Below are positions 41,176 through 50,437 of a stretch of 64,000 nucleotides of DNA, one piece after another. The stretch comes from DATNPX01 sp036702975. GTDB lineage: Bacteria > Cyanobacteriota > Vampirovibrionia > Obscuribacterales > Obscuribacteraceae. The notes beneath the pieces were generated by a model that saw nothing but the letters and a program-made list of their open reading frames with translations, was not told where the DNA came from and made no database searches. A program made the position numbers and the translations under genes. The stretch covers positions 85,854 through 149,853 of the forward strand of contig DATNPX010000050.1 of assembly GCA_036702975.1 (NCBI GenBank). The letters run 5' to 3'. The stretch's first letter is position 1, and each line of letters begins with the position of its first letter.

Positions 41176-43776
41176 ATGCTAATACTTACAAGAAGGACAC
41201 TTGTGCGGAACGGTGCGATGAAAACTGTGCGTTTCTTCGGAGTCCCTTTCTTCTGGATCTTCGGCGTGCTTACTTGCGCTTTCTACGCAGTAGTCACTGA
41301 ACGAATAACAATGCAATCCTCAAACCTCGGAGTGCTGTTCCTCCCACTTTTTTTCATACCAATTGCCAATGCAGCAGCGCTGATTGTCACTAAATTTCCC
41401 AAGCCGAATCCGACACACATAAATATCGTTGGCTCTCTCAATACTCTGGCATACGTTGCAGCCATAGCACTCACTATTGTGCTATCTCCGTTGTGGATTC
41501 TTGATGGCATCACGATCCTCATACTTTTGCTCTCTGCTTTCTTCAGTCCCTTTGTTGCACTATTTGGACTTATTCCTCTTTTCTATTTCTTCGTAGCCAC
41601 GGGCCCGATTATTACAACTAAAGCTTTGCGTGACCAACTTAAATCGGCTATGCCCAAGGATCAGAAAATCCGCTGGCTCTCCCTCGGTACAAGCTTTGCT
41701 GTAACGATCGCAATCATTCTGATTGGGGCTTTTCCGATCTCCTTCACATCAACTTGCAGCCAGGCAGTCACAACCGGAACTGCAGTTATGCCGGGGCTTC
41801 TTTTGTTACGCGCCATCGGAGATGAACAACAGCTTCTAAGAGCTTGCTACAAACAGACCGCAAGATTGCCGTGGTTCTTCGAGCCGATGGGCGGACTGGA
41901 CCGCAGCGCAGAAGACTATGATTACAGTAATACGAAACTTGCTGCCCATAGGGAACTGTATTACCGCATCACAGGCAAGCCGTTCAACTCCAAACCACGT
42001 CCTATTCAAAAACATGACATGTTCTCAGGAGATTTCTTCGCATTCGGTCCATCTGACGATGAATACTATGATGACTACAACTACTACGATTATTGGCATG
42101 GACATGACTTTGACTTCGCAGGCGAAGCCGTCGGCGGTGTGGTCAAAGGATTGGTCCTTCAACAGTCTACTATACAGGGCTGGGTTGATCCAAACGAGAC
42201 AGTCGCTCACCTCACGTGGAACATGCGATTCAAGGGTATCAATCACAAAAGTGAACTAAGAACACAATTGTTGCTGCCACCACATGCAGTAGTCACAGGT
42301 TGCTCCTTGTTCATCAACGGCGAACGCCACGATGCGGTTTTCGCAGAACGAAACTCGAGCAGAATCGCCTACAGATCAGCAGCTGAAGCGGGTGAAAAAC
42401 CGTTGCTCGTATCTACAGCCGGGGCCGACCGAGTATTGATTCAATCCTCGACGGGCTGGTGGAGCACTGAATCAGACCTGATAGTCGATATTACTGCACC
42501 ACTCGTTGTTACAGACCACAAGAAAGCGGCACTGCCACTACCTGTGTTCGCGGAACGGAACTTCGAAATAGGTGGTGACCACCAAGTTTTACTACATGCA
42601 TTTGCACCAATCATTAAAATCAATGCACCATCGCTTGAATCATCGTCGGATAATCTCAAATCCAATACTCCAATCATACGGGGCAAATTGAAAAACTCGG
42701 AGTTAGCAAATGGACGCGGCACAATTCTGTTTGAGCGCGATTCTTCGTTCGACAGAATTTACGCCCAAGACAACCTTGCTGAAGGATCAAAAAAGAATGT
42801 TATTCAAAACATTGATGCTGTACCGCATTCCGCAGATACGCCGCTTGTGATAGTGGTAGATGGTTCAGATTCAATGTCTAAATGGACATCTTCGCTCTGC
42901 GACAACTTAGACAAAATATCGTTCAAGAACGTCTCTCTGATTTGGGCCTCCGACGAACCATTAACCATAATAAAAAATGCGAATTCGAACTCAAATGAAT
43001 GGCATACAGCAATCAAGCGACTAAGAGATTCGAGCTGTATCGGTGGGCAAAATAATGCTCAAGCATTGATTGATGGAGTTCACTCGTTGTCCGAATCGCA
43101 GGGCAACGTCGTCTGGCTGCATGCTCCGCAACCGGTTGGATTCGCGGGAAACACTTTGGTTCCGATTTTGAGACACTCCAACGGAAAAATAAAACTCTAC
43201 GAATATCAGATGGAAAGCGGTCCGAATGAAGTAGTTAAATCATTGGACAGTTCAAACGCACTCGAGCAAGTTCCAAAAACTGGAACAGCAGCTGAAGACT
43301 TGAGCCTACTGTTCAACCAACTATCTGGTCAACAAGCCACCTATAAAATTCAGCGAGAGTTTGTCGATAAGCCTATTCCAGCTGGAATGCAATCAAGGCA
43401 CCCAGCGGAAATTGCACAACTTGCAGTAGGTCAGCTAGTACTAAAGAATCTGTTGAACACCGGTATGCGCAACTACTATGGAAGTCTTGCGGAAGACCAC
43501 AATGTTGTCACCCCACTCACCAGCGCACTGGTTCTCCAGCATCAAAGTGATTATGAAAAGTATCAGGTGCAAAAACACGCCAAGAAACATTCAGCGGCTG
43601 AAACTAGCAGCGACACGCACACAAGTAATGCAAAAGCACCTCAAGTCAACAACCCACTGCAAGCGCTAATTCCAAGCAAACCGGAACCGCCGCAATCTCT
43701 CTTAATCGCTACAGCCGTTTTATGCCTGGGATTGTTCCAACTATTTAGAAGAAACTACAAAAACAAAACATCATGA
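41176..43776 (+). CDS. Exosortase-linked VIT/VWA membrane protein with its own PEP-type sorting signal
   Basis: 866 residues. About five membrane helices in the first 250 residues, an Asp/Tyr-rich stretch (about 290-310), a VIT-like beta domain (about 334-440: QGWVDPNETVAHLTWNMRF), a VWA-like domain beginning PLVIVVDGSDSMSKW (MIDAS-like, about 554), then a C-terminal region. The last 32 residues read PEP at 836-838, a hydrophobic helix at 841-857, and RR.YKNK, which is the tripartite sorting signal recognised by exosortases. Translationally coupled to the exosortase gene (ATGA overlap). This is the layout of the XrtN-type VIT system. An ATG at 41218 is an alternative start. Confidence 0.75.
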   Translation: MLILTRRTLVRNGAMKTVRFFGVPFFWIFGVLTCAFYAVVTERITMQSSNLGVLFLPLFFIPIANAAALIVTKFPKPNPTHINIVGSLNTLAYVAAIALTIVLSPLWILDGITILILLLSAFFSPFVALFGLIPLFYFFVATGPIITTKALRDQLKSAMPKDQKIRWLSLGTSFAVTIAIILIGAFPISFTSTCSQAVTTGTAVMPGLLLLRAIGDEQQLLRACYKQTARLPWFFEPMGGLDRSAEDYDYSNTKLAAHRELYYRITGKPFNSKPRPIQKHDMFSGDFFAFGPSDDEYYDDYNYYDYWHGHDFDFAGEAVGGVVKGLVLQQSTIQGWVDPNETVAHLTWNMRFKGINHKSELRTQLLLPPHAVVTGCSLFINGERHDAVFAERNSSRIAYRSAAEAGEKPLLVSTAGADRVLIQSSTGWWSTESDLIVDITAPLVVTDHKKAALPLPVFAERNFEIGGDHQVLLHAFAPIIKINAPSLESSSDNLKSNTPIIRGKLKNSELANGRGTILFERDSSFDRIYAQDNLAEGSKKNVIQNIDAVPHSADTPLVIVVDGSDSMSKWTSSLCDNLDKISFKNVSLIWASDEPLTIIKNANSNSNEWHTAIKRLRDSSCIGGQNNAQALIDGVHSLSESQGNVVWLHAPQPVGFAGNTLVPILRHSNGKIKLYEYQMESGPNEVVKSLDSSNALEQVPKTGTAAEDLSLLFNQLSGQQATYKIQREFVDKPIPAGMQSRHPAEIAQLAVGQLVLKNLLNTGMRNYYGSLAEDHNVVTPLTSALVLQHQSDYEKYQVQKHAKKHSAAETSSDTHTSNAKAPQVNNPLQALIPSKPEPPQSLLIATAVLCLGLFQLFRRNYKNKTS

Positions 43777-45254
43777 AAGCTTCGAGGCTCACGCCGGAAC
43801 TGATAGCGGGAATAATCGCATTCTGGCCCGTTCTGTATTGGTATGGAACAAGAACCCTTGATAAATCAGACGAACCCTGGGGATTGATTTCGCTGCTCAC
43901 TGCCATATATTTCCTAGTCAAAGACAAGGGCGATTCGAAAACTAATTTAATCAGTCCGGTGGTGAACACTACCTGGAACATCTGGATTGCCTGTCTACTT
44001 GTAACTCTCTATTCGACCTTTTATACATCGACACCACATTTGGTGCAATCTATAGTCATGGTCACAACCATGTGGCTATTATTTAGTAAACAATTGCCGA
44101 GAACTTCTCGAATTGCAATTTTTGGACTCCTAGTTCTGGCATTGCCATTGATGCCATCCCTGAATTTCTTCGCTAGCTACCCACTGCAAGCAATAGTGGC
44201 AACAGGTTCCGCGGCACTGCTAAGTTTGCTCGGATTGTCCGTAAGTCCAGATGGTACATTGATGAATATAAACGAGCACTTAGTGTCCATTGATGCTCCG
44301 TGCAGTGGAATTCAGATGCTCTGGACCGCGCTCTATTTGTCGATGATTATCGCATTGCGATTTGAACTGAATTCAAAGAAAACATTTTTTCTGGTTTTTC
44401 TTACAATACCAATAACAATAGCCGCGAACATACTGAGAGCCTCAATTTTAGTGCTTTTTGACCGATTCGCGAAAACACCATCTTGGTACTTTGCGACTCA
44501 GTACGAACCACAAATGCACCTACTTGTTGGATTAGTGATATTCGCGGTCATTTGCATCGCATTAATCCATGTCGGTATGAGACTTTCAGCAGCAATGGAT
44601 TCCAAGAAGACTAACAATCGGCATCAGGCAAACGACTTAGAACGAGCAAAGCAGCGACAACCAGCTGAACATCAGCAGCAGTCAAATCTGAAAGCATCCC
44701 ATTTGCTCGTAAGGAGTTCGGTACGGCGAACAGCATTTGTATCCCTATGCTGCATTGCAGGACTGATTCCACTGATGCCAAACCCGACGAAGAGTGCGGC
44801 GACCGCGATTCCGCCTCCAATATGGCCCACTCACGTTAGTGGCATCAAAATTATGCCGGTTGAATGTCTCCAGGAGGAGCAAGCTTTTGCTAAAGACTTT
44901 CCTGGCTATATGAAGCGCTTTACTGATGGTTCAAATGCTTACTTTGTCAGATATATAAGCTCAGAAACGCGCCAGCTGCACCCAAGCCGAGACTGTTTCC
45001 GCGGAATGGGATATCAACTGAATCCGGGACCGATCATTGTAGAAACTGACGGAACCCGCTGGAGTTCGTTTAGAGCAAGGAAATCAACCAGCGAATACAC
45101 TGTTACTGAGCGCGTCTACGACAGCAATGGTCAGTCATGGACAGACATATCTGAATGGTATTGGGCTGCCGCCTTACACAATTCCAAAGGACCGTGGTTT
45201 GATATCACCTGCGCAAAGCCAATAATTGATGCCGGCGCACACAAGAGCAACTAG
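43773..45254 (+). CDS. Exosortase (XrtN-like) fused to an EpsI-like C-terminal domain
   Basis: 493 residues. About nine membrane helices carry the exosortase active site: Cys in DAPCSGIQ (C177), Arg in NILRAS (R222) and His in QMHLLVG (H249). These cysteine transpeptidase-like enzymes cleave a PEP-type tail and transfer the protein to a carrier. After a Gln/Asn-rich linker (about 270-305) and one more helix, an extracytoplasmic domain follows (IWPTHVSGIKIM, RDCFRGMGYQLNPG, DGTRWSSFRARK), resembling DUF3485/EpsI. Its start overlaps the stop of the VIT protein by four bases, so the pair is one unit. Sole exosortase in this window. Confidence 0.88.
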   Translation: MKASRLTPELIAGIIAFWPVLYWYGTRTLDKSDEPWGLISLLTAIYFLVKDKGDSKTNLISPVVNTTWNIWIACLLVTLYSTFYTSTPHLVQSIVMVTTMWLLFSKQLPRTSRIAIFGLLVLALPLMPSLNFFASYPLQAIVATGSAALLSLLGLSVSPDGTLMNINEHLVSIDAPCSGIQMLWTALYLSMIIALRFELNSKKTFFLVFLTIPITIAANILRASILVLFDRFAKTPSWYFATQYEPQMHLLVGLVIFAVICIALIHVGMRLSAAMDSKKTNNRHQANDLERAKQRQPAEHQQQSNLKASHLLVRSSVRRTAFVSLCCIAGLIPLMPNPTKSAATAIPPPIWPTHVSGIKIMPVECLQEEQAFAKDFPGYMKRFTDGSNAYFVRYISSETRQLHPSRDCFRGMGYQLNPGPIIVETDGTRWSSFRARKSTSEYTVTERVYDSNGQSWTDISEWYWAAALHNSKGPWFDITCAKPIIDAGAHKSN

Positions 45255-45294
45255 TCTCTAACTATTGCAGTTTGGCGCAAGCGTTAGCTAACAA

Positions 45295-46743
45295 CTAAGC
45301 CAACTGGCGTAGCGCGGCATCCAACTCATCTACCGTCTGAAAGCGAGCACTGCTCTCATATTTCGTCGCCTTTGCTACTACATCATTCAGTTTTTTAGAA
45401 ATATTGTTATTTAGCGTGATTGGGTGACACTCACACAATGCATCAGGGTGTTGCCCAGTCAACGCGAAAAAGAGTGTGCCCCCTGCACCATACAAATCGC
45501 TTTGCGGTGTCGGATTGCCCTGTAATTGTTCCGGAGCCATGTAAGCGGTCTTCCCAGCCACTTCCTCACGGTTTTCCGACTCACGCACCGCAGCAGCAAA
45601 GTCCAGAAGAACCAACTTATTGTCGTCCCTAACGATAAGATTGTCTGGGGTAAAGTCACGATGCATCAATGGTGGTACAGATTTGTGCAATACACCAAGC
45701 AGCTCGCACATCTGCATGCCCCAATCAATTGCTCTGGCCTCGCTCACGGGCCCAGAGCTTTCGACAAGAGTTTTTAAGGTCTGACCTTCAAAATATTCCA
45801 GCAACAAATATGCACGATGGTCAAAGACAAATGAGCCGAGGAAGCTCACAATCTGTGGATGCTTGATTGCAGCTAATAATTGAGCCTCTCGATGAAAATC
45901 TTCGATCGAACGTTTTCGGCTGACGAGATCTGCATAGACTGGGAGAATTGTCTCTTTTAAAACAATCTGCTTATTTTCAACCGTATCTTCTGCTAAATAC
46001 ACAGTTCCCTGGCCGCCGGCTCCAAGGCGCTTCACGGTGCGGTATCGTTGCTCAAGAAGCGTTCCATCATCGAGCGGCAAAAGTCGTTCCCGGTGAGGAG
46101 GCGCCGACAATGCACTTATCCAGATCTCGGTAAAACTAAGCTCTCGCTGCGGCGACAACAAATCGATTACATAGGGATCTATCTGCGCTGATCTCGCATG
46201 CTTAACAAAAGCATCCACTAACGCTTCTCGGCATTCGTCATATTCAAGATGCCGCAGATCAAGTTTCAAGTGCTCCGACTGTTTATCGTCGTTTAGAAAC
46301 AACTGGTATGCACCATGACTGGCCGTGCGCCCTTTGTCGAGTGCAACAAAAACAGTTTTGAGATAAGACCATCGGACCATTTTGTCCGGCAATACGATTG
46401 GACCAAACACCCGCGCAAACGCGATGCCTGTTGGTGAAACGAGAATGTGGTTCGGTTTCAGTATCGTCCAGAACCAGAAACCGAACCAAGTTATCGAAAG
46501 AACTGAAGCAACGGCAAGCAAAATGTTGTGCGCCATTATCGAAGCACCGGAATTGCCAAGCTGCTCCAATGGCATCAATGAAACCAGCCACAAGGCAAGG
46601 TTTGGACCCTTTGTAAGAAAAAGGAGCAAAATACAAACGATGAGCCAGGGAGCCGCTCGGCGATCCCTTTCGGTCCAATAGTCCCTGAACCAGCGCGATA
46701 GCATCGAGGGAGCACCATAGGGAATGAGCGTTTTATCACTCAT
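45295..46743 (-). CDS. Ser/Thr kinase with N-terminal membrane segments and PH-like region (DFA variant)
   Basis: 482 residues from the ATG at 46743 (GAGG nine bases upstream). Two to three N-terminal helices, a segment resembling a bacterial PH fold (about 125-190), then the kinase at the C-terminus: P-loop GAGGQGTVYLA, VLKE lysine, HRDFTPDN catalytic loop, DFAAA and AYMAPEQ. Two deviations: the activation-segment DFG is DFA, and the HRDxK lysine is Thr. It may still work but could be a weak or pseudo-kinase. The start overlaps the stop of the upstream kinase gene by eight bases, so it is coupled to its paralogue. Confidence 0.82.
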   Translation of the reverse strand: MSDKTLIPYGAPSMLSRWFRDYWTERDRRAAPWLIVCILLLFLTKGPNLALWLVSLMPLEQLGNSGASIMAHNILLAVASVLSITWFGFWFWTILKPNHILVSPTGIAFARVFGPIVLPDKMVRWSYLKTVFVALDKGRTASHGAYQLFLNDDKQSEHLKLDLRHLEYDECREALVDAFVKHARSAQIDPYVIDLLSPQRELSFTEIWISALSAPPHRERLLPLDDGTLLEQRYRTVKRLGAGGQGTVYLAEDTVENKQIVLKETILPVYADLVSRKRSIEDFHREAQLLAAIKHPQIVSFLGSFVFDHRAYLLLEYFEGQTLKTLVESSGPVSEARAIDWGMQMCELLGVLHKSVPPLMHRDFTPDNLIVRDDNKLVLLDFAAAVRESENREEVAGKTAYMAPEQLQGNPTPQSDLYGAGGTLFFALTGQHPDALCECHPITLNNNISKKLNDVVAKATKYESSARFQTVDELDAALRQLA

Positions 46744-48184
46744 TGCTGGCGCCCTCAACTGTCTCGGTTAGCACAACCGGTTCAAGTTTCTCTTCCGACT
46801 GTTTAAGAATTTGCATCACTTCCGTGGGATCAGGGCGCATATTTTCGTCTTGTTCCGTGCATCGCAAGATCAAGTCACGCAGCGATACATCTGCGGCAGC
46901 AACATCTTCAACAATTTCGCAACGGGTCAACGGTTTTGGTTGCTGTCCACTCCAGAGGAAATACAGTGTCGCCCCAAACCCGTAAATATCGCTTTTTGTT
47001 GAGGGCTTGCCTCGAAACTGCTCCGGAGCCATGTAAGCCTGTTTTCCGATGATTGTTCCGGTAAATTCATTTGCAATTTCCTTGGCCGCACCAAAATCTA
47101 TTAGAGTTATGCTTCCATCATTGCGCAGAATAATATTGTCTGGCGTTAAATCGCGATGCACTACTGGTGGTGACTGATCATGCAAGAAAATCAGCGCCTC
47201 AATAATCTGTCTAGCGATTGGGCGAATTGACTGAGGAGGCATGGGTCTGTTCATCCTAACCAGGCGACTGAGTTCAGGACCAGCGACATGCTCCATGACT
47301 AAATAGTGCCGTCCAGCCTCAACAAAATAGTCATTCAGCTTTGCAATTCGTTCGTGCGCGAGTTTGCTTAGAATTGATGCCTCTCTCTCAAACAGCTCGG
47401 GAGTTTTATCTTGCGCCGCACTAGTTTTTGGAAAACAAGATTCTTTCAGCACAACTGAGGCTCCGGAACTATCAGCAGCCAAATAAACTGCCGAGAAACC
47501 ACCGAAAGCGAGCTGGCGTAAGATACGATATCGCCCGGATTGAAGAGTTGAATCGGGATCGAGCGGAATAAATGTTGCTCCGGAAAAGCGTTGCGAAAGC
47601 GATTTTTCCCAAATCTTGGTCTCAGTCAACCGATACTCTTCGCCCGCTTGCACACACTCCTCGAGATCAACGAGTTCGCCATCTCTTTCGCAGCGAGTGG
47701 CACACGATTCAAATGCGATAAAGAATCGTTCGAGGTCCCTACGATTGAGGTGACGCAGTTTAAGTGGTACCATGCCACCATTTTCGAATGCAAGTTCTAA
47801 TCGATCGCCATCAACAAACTCTTTCTGGCGGCTCCATACTATATGCAGGTTGCGAAGTTCGTCCCAACTGTACACGCTCGTAAATCTTAAGCCGGGCCAA
47901 AACCGCAAAGGGAAGGTCAAGCCGTCCTTACTCACTCTAATTTTGTCGTCGTCGCTGATTAAGGCAACAACCAAACAACCGACGCTCAAAAAAACAAGGG
48001 TGCAGATGATGCTCAGACTAGAAATAAGCGGAATGTTCGCCGGCAAACGCAAAAGCAGAAAGATGAACAGCGCCAACGCCACTGGAAGAATGACGCCCCA
48101 AAGTGGAAAAAGCAACGCCAACGTGCGCACCAGATAGCGCATGGGAGGCGTTGAATACCTCATTTCTAATTCAAATCGTGACAC
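46736..48184 (-). CDS. Ser/Thr kinase with N-terminal membrane segments and PH-like region
   Basis: 482 residues, same plan as the next gene: about two helices (residues 20-75), a PH-like region (about 95-165), then a C-terminal kinase. FGGFSAVYLA is the P-loop, VVLKES the lysine, HRDLTPDN the catalytic loop (Thr for the usual Lys), and DFGAAKE is intact, unlike in its partner. AYMAPEQFRG is the P+1 segment. It uses GTG at 48184 or the ATG at 48163. The two kinases form an operon and probably sense or signal from the membrane together; targets are unknown. Confidence 0.85.
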   Translation of the reverse strand: MSRFELEMRYSTPPMRYLVRTLALLFPLWGVILPVALALFIFLLLRLPANIPLISSLSIICTLVFLSVGCLVVALISDDDKIRVSKDGLTFPLRFWPGLRFTSVYSWDELRNLHIVWSRQKEFVDGDRLELAFENGGMVPLKLRHLNRRDLERFFIAFESCATRCERDGELVDLEECVQAGEEYRLTETKIWEKSLSQRFSGATFIPLDPDSTLQSGRYRILRQLAFGGFSAVYLAADSSGASVVLKESCFPKTSAAQDKTPELFEREASILSKLAHERIAKLNDYFVEAGRHYLVMEHVAGPELSRLVRMNRPMPPQSIRPIARQIIEALIFLHDQSPPVVHRDLTPDNIILRNDGSITLIDFGAAKEIANEFTGTIIGKQAYMAPEQFRGKPSTKSDIYGFGATLYFLWSGQQPKPLTRCEIVEDVAAADVSLRDLILRCTEQDENMRPDPTEVMQILKQSEEKLEPVVLTETVEGASNE

Positions 48185-48297
48185 TCAGTTCACTCATGAA
48201 TCGCAATCCACAGACTCAAGACATGCCACCATGGATTTTATGCACCGATTCTCCATTTTGTAAAAGCGATTTTTATTTGCTGTTTGTAAAAGCTTTC

Positions 48298-49431
48298 TTA
48301 TAGACCAAGAAAATGATGCTTTTTCTTCTTCGTCTTACTGTCATCTGAAGACTCTTCTTTGTCTGAAGAAGTCGTTGTGGTAGTCACAGCTCCATTGGCA
48401 GAATCCTTTGTTGTCTGCTCAACTTTCTTCTCTTTTATGTGCCCTGGTCGCCCAAAGACCATATGCAGCAGTGGATGTTTCTGATCCAAAATCTGATGCA
48501 TCTGATTCACTGGCGCACGCATTTCTGTTGCAAGAGCGGAAACGCTGTCGGCAGTTTGGGTGGCATGCTCCGCAACCGGTTCCATTTTCTTTGAGAGTAC
48601 ACCGACTTCGTCGGCAACGTTACCCATCTTGTCTAAACTGCGACCGAGCTTGGTTTGAACCTCTGTAAAATCCAGCGTACTCAATTTTTCAACCAATTCG
48701 TTGACTACGATTTCAGGTCGTATCGGATCGTCACCTTCCACTACCATGTTCTCAGTCAAAAGCTTCTGCTCAGTTTTTGGATCCCTTTTCGGGAGCACAA
48801 TCTCGATATACTTCGCACCCACCACACCATTGGGCAAAATAATAAAGCGCGATCCAACCGGAATCGTAATCTTTCTTGTGTTGACTTTAATACCAACCTG
48901 CACGCGTTCGTTGTCTTTGATTTCAATCTTATCAACGCTGCCAACCCTTACCCCGTCTACATAGACGGCAGCTTGATAGTTCAAGCTTGCTACATCGTGA
49001 AACATCACATTGATTCTCTGGGGAGGCATTAGAGGCGTAAATGTCTTCCACCATGTATACGCCCCGAACCCCAATAAAAGTGCAATGAGCGTGAACAGTC
49101 CTACCAACCCATCAGCGCGTCCACGCCTGTATTCTCGCAATTCCGCGGCACTAACAAAACCCTCATGGTCTACATTTGCTTTGAGAGTCGCGGCAGCTAC
49201 TTTTGCATTCTCACTAGCAACTGCGGAATCAGCACCAGCGGAGCTCGCAGCATCCGCTGCTGCTACCGCAGATTCAGCTGCTACCACAGAGTTAGCTGCG
49301 GCGGCGGCGGCGGAACTAGCGGCACTTACCGCGGCAACGCCAGCCTTGTCATTCTGCAAATCGGAATTTGGCTCGCCTAATTTTTGTTCGCGACCGTCGC
49401 CATTATTTTTTGATGACTTGCTTTCACTCAT
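48298..49431 (-). CDS. MlaD-like MCE protein
   Basis: 377 residues. An Ala/Ser-rich low-complexity region (about 25-75), a membrane helix (about 105-127: GLVGLFTLIALLLGFGAY), then the MCE domain INVMFHDVASLNYQAAVYVDGVRVGSVDKIEI with the family GVxVGxV motif and GAKYIEIVLPKRDP. The C-terminal half is helical (SLDKMGNVADEVGVLSKKM), then disordered. It is the substrate-binding periplasmic part of a phospholipid transport system. The ATG at 49431 overlaps the MlaE stop by eight bases. Confidence 0.88.
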   Translation of the reverse strand: MSESKSSKNNGDGREQKLGEPNSDLQNDKAGVAAVSAASSAAAAAANSVVAAESAVAAADAASSAGADSAVASENAKVAAATLKANVDHEGFVSAAELREYRRGRADGLVGLFTLIALLLGFGAYTWWKTFTPLMPPQRINVMFHDVASLNYQAAVYVDGVRVGSVDKIEIKDNERVQVGIKVNTRKITIPVGSRFIILPNGVVGAKYIEIVLPKRDPKTEQKLLTENMVVEGDDPIRPEIVVNELVEKLSTLDFTEVQTKLGRSLDKMGNVADEVGVLSKKMEPVAEHATQTADSVSALATEMRAPVNQMHQILDQKHPLLHMVFGRPGHIKEKKVEQTTKDSANGAVTTTTTSSDKEESSDDSKTKKKKHHFLGL

Positions 49432-50194
49432 TCCAGAACACCGCATCCGTCACAAACCAATTAACAATGAACCCCATAATGAACAGGGCTGTCACAGCAT
49501 TCGCCGAAGCAAAACGTTGTGACTCTTGATGATCTCGTCCGTACGCGCTGCCGACTAGAACCGCCAGTGTCGGATTAACGAGAATCAACTTTATAAAATA
49601 CGTACTCACATCTTTGTCCTGAATATAGAGGCGCGCCGTCTCCATAAAATCATTGGTTGAACTCACACCAAGACTTGGCGCAAAAACAGCAGCGGTAAGA
49701 AATCCCACGACAAGTCCATAGAGGGATAGCGGAACTGCCATACACAACCCGGCTAAATAGTTCGGCAGAACGAATTGAGTTGCGTATTCGGCATCGCTTC
49801 GTTCGTGACCGAAGTAGCGACCTTCCGCGCACAAGTGCGCTGTCACACGAGCAGCCCACGCCATACTCACCGTAAGGGGACCAAGTTCTCTGAGCAGCCC
49901 GATAGCAATGACCGCTCCCGAAAGATCCTGCGTACGCAGCTGTCTCATCTCAAGAACCGCTTGTAATGTCAGAGTCAGAGCAATGAAAATGGCTGAAAAC
50001 GTCACCAATGGTAGTGATTGAGGTCCCATCCACACACATTTTGAGGCGAAAAGTTTCCAATCAAAATACCGAAAGCCACGAGGATTCAAGGCATGGAAAA
50101 GCAGGCGCACCGAGCATCCGACTGGTTCAAGCCACCGCAAAACAAGGTCATTGTTGTATCGTAGATTTTGCATACTGCTTTTATTAGTCGTCAA
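49424..50194 (-). CDS. mlaE: MlaE-like ABC transporter permease
   Basis: 256 residues, about five membrane helices. VTFSAIFIALTLTLQAVLEM, IGLLRELGPLTVSMAWAARVTAHL (the E..P motif and R of the family), and GLCMAVPLSLYGLVVGFL are typical of MlaE permeases, which carry phospholipids between membranes with MlaF, MlaD and MlaB. No MlaF ATPase or MlaB is in the window, so these lie elsewhere. Uses TTG at 50194 with a GGA very near, or the ATG at 50173; start uncertain. Confidence 0.9.
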   Translation of the reverse strand: MTTNKSSMQNLRYNNDLVLRWLEPVGCSVRLLFHALNPRGFRYFDWKLFASKCVWMGPQSLPLVTFSAIFIALTLTLQAVLEMRQLRTQDLSGAVIAIGLLRELGPLTVSMAWAARVTAHLCAEGRYFGHERSDAEYATQFVLPNYLAGLCMAVPLSLYGLVVGFLTAAVFAPSLGVSSTNDFMETARLYIQDKDVSTYFIKLILVNPTLAVLVGSAYGRDHQESQRFASANAVTALFIMGFIVNWFVTDAVFWNE

Positions 50195-50437
50195 ATTCCA
50201 TTAGCAGAACCAGAACAATTTCATTAGTTGAATTGAATATTCGAATTAAGACGCCAGTCGAGTTGTAACCTCAGATAGTTTCCATAACCACATTACTCGA
50301 ATGTTCAGCTCGAGCAAAATCGCTCGAAAGAGTAGGCTTAAGAAAGCTGAGCATGAGCAGCTAGCGTTGAACAATTCTTGCCAGCTAAAGAGGGCTGAGG
50401 GCCCCAGTGCCTCCGATAAACCTGCGCTTAGCGGTGC

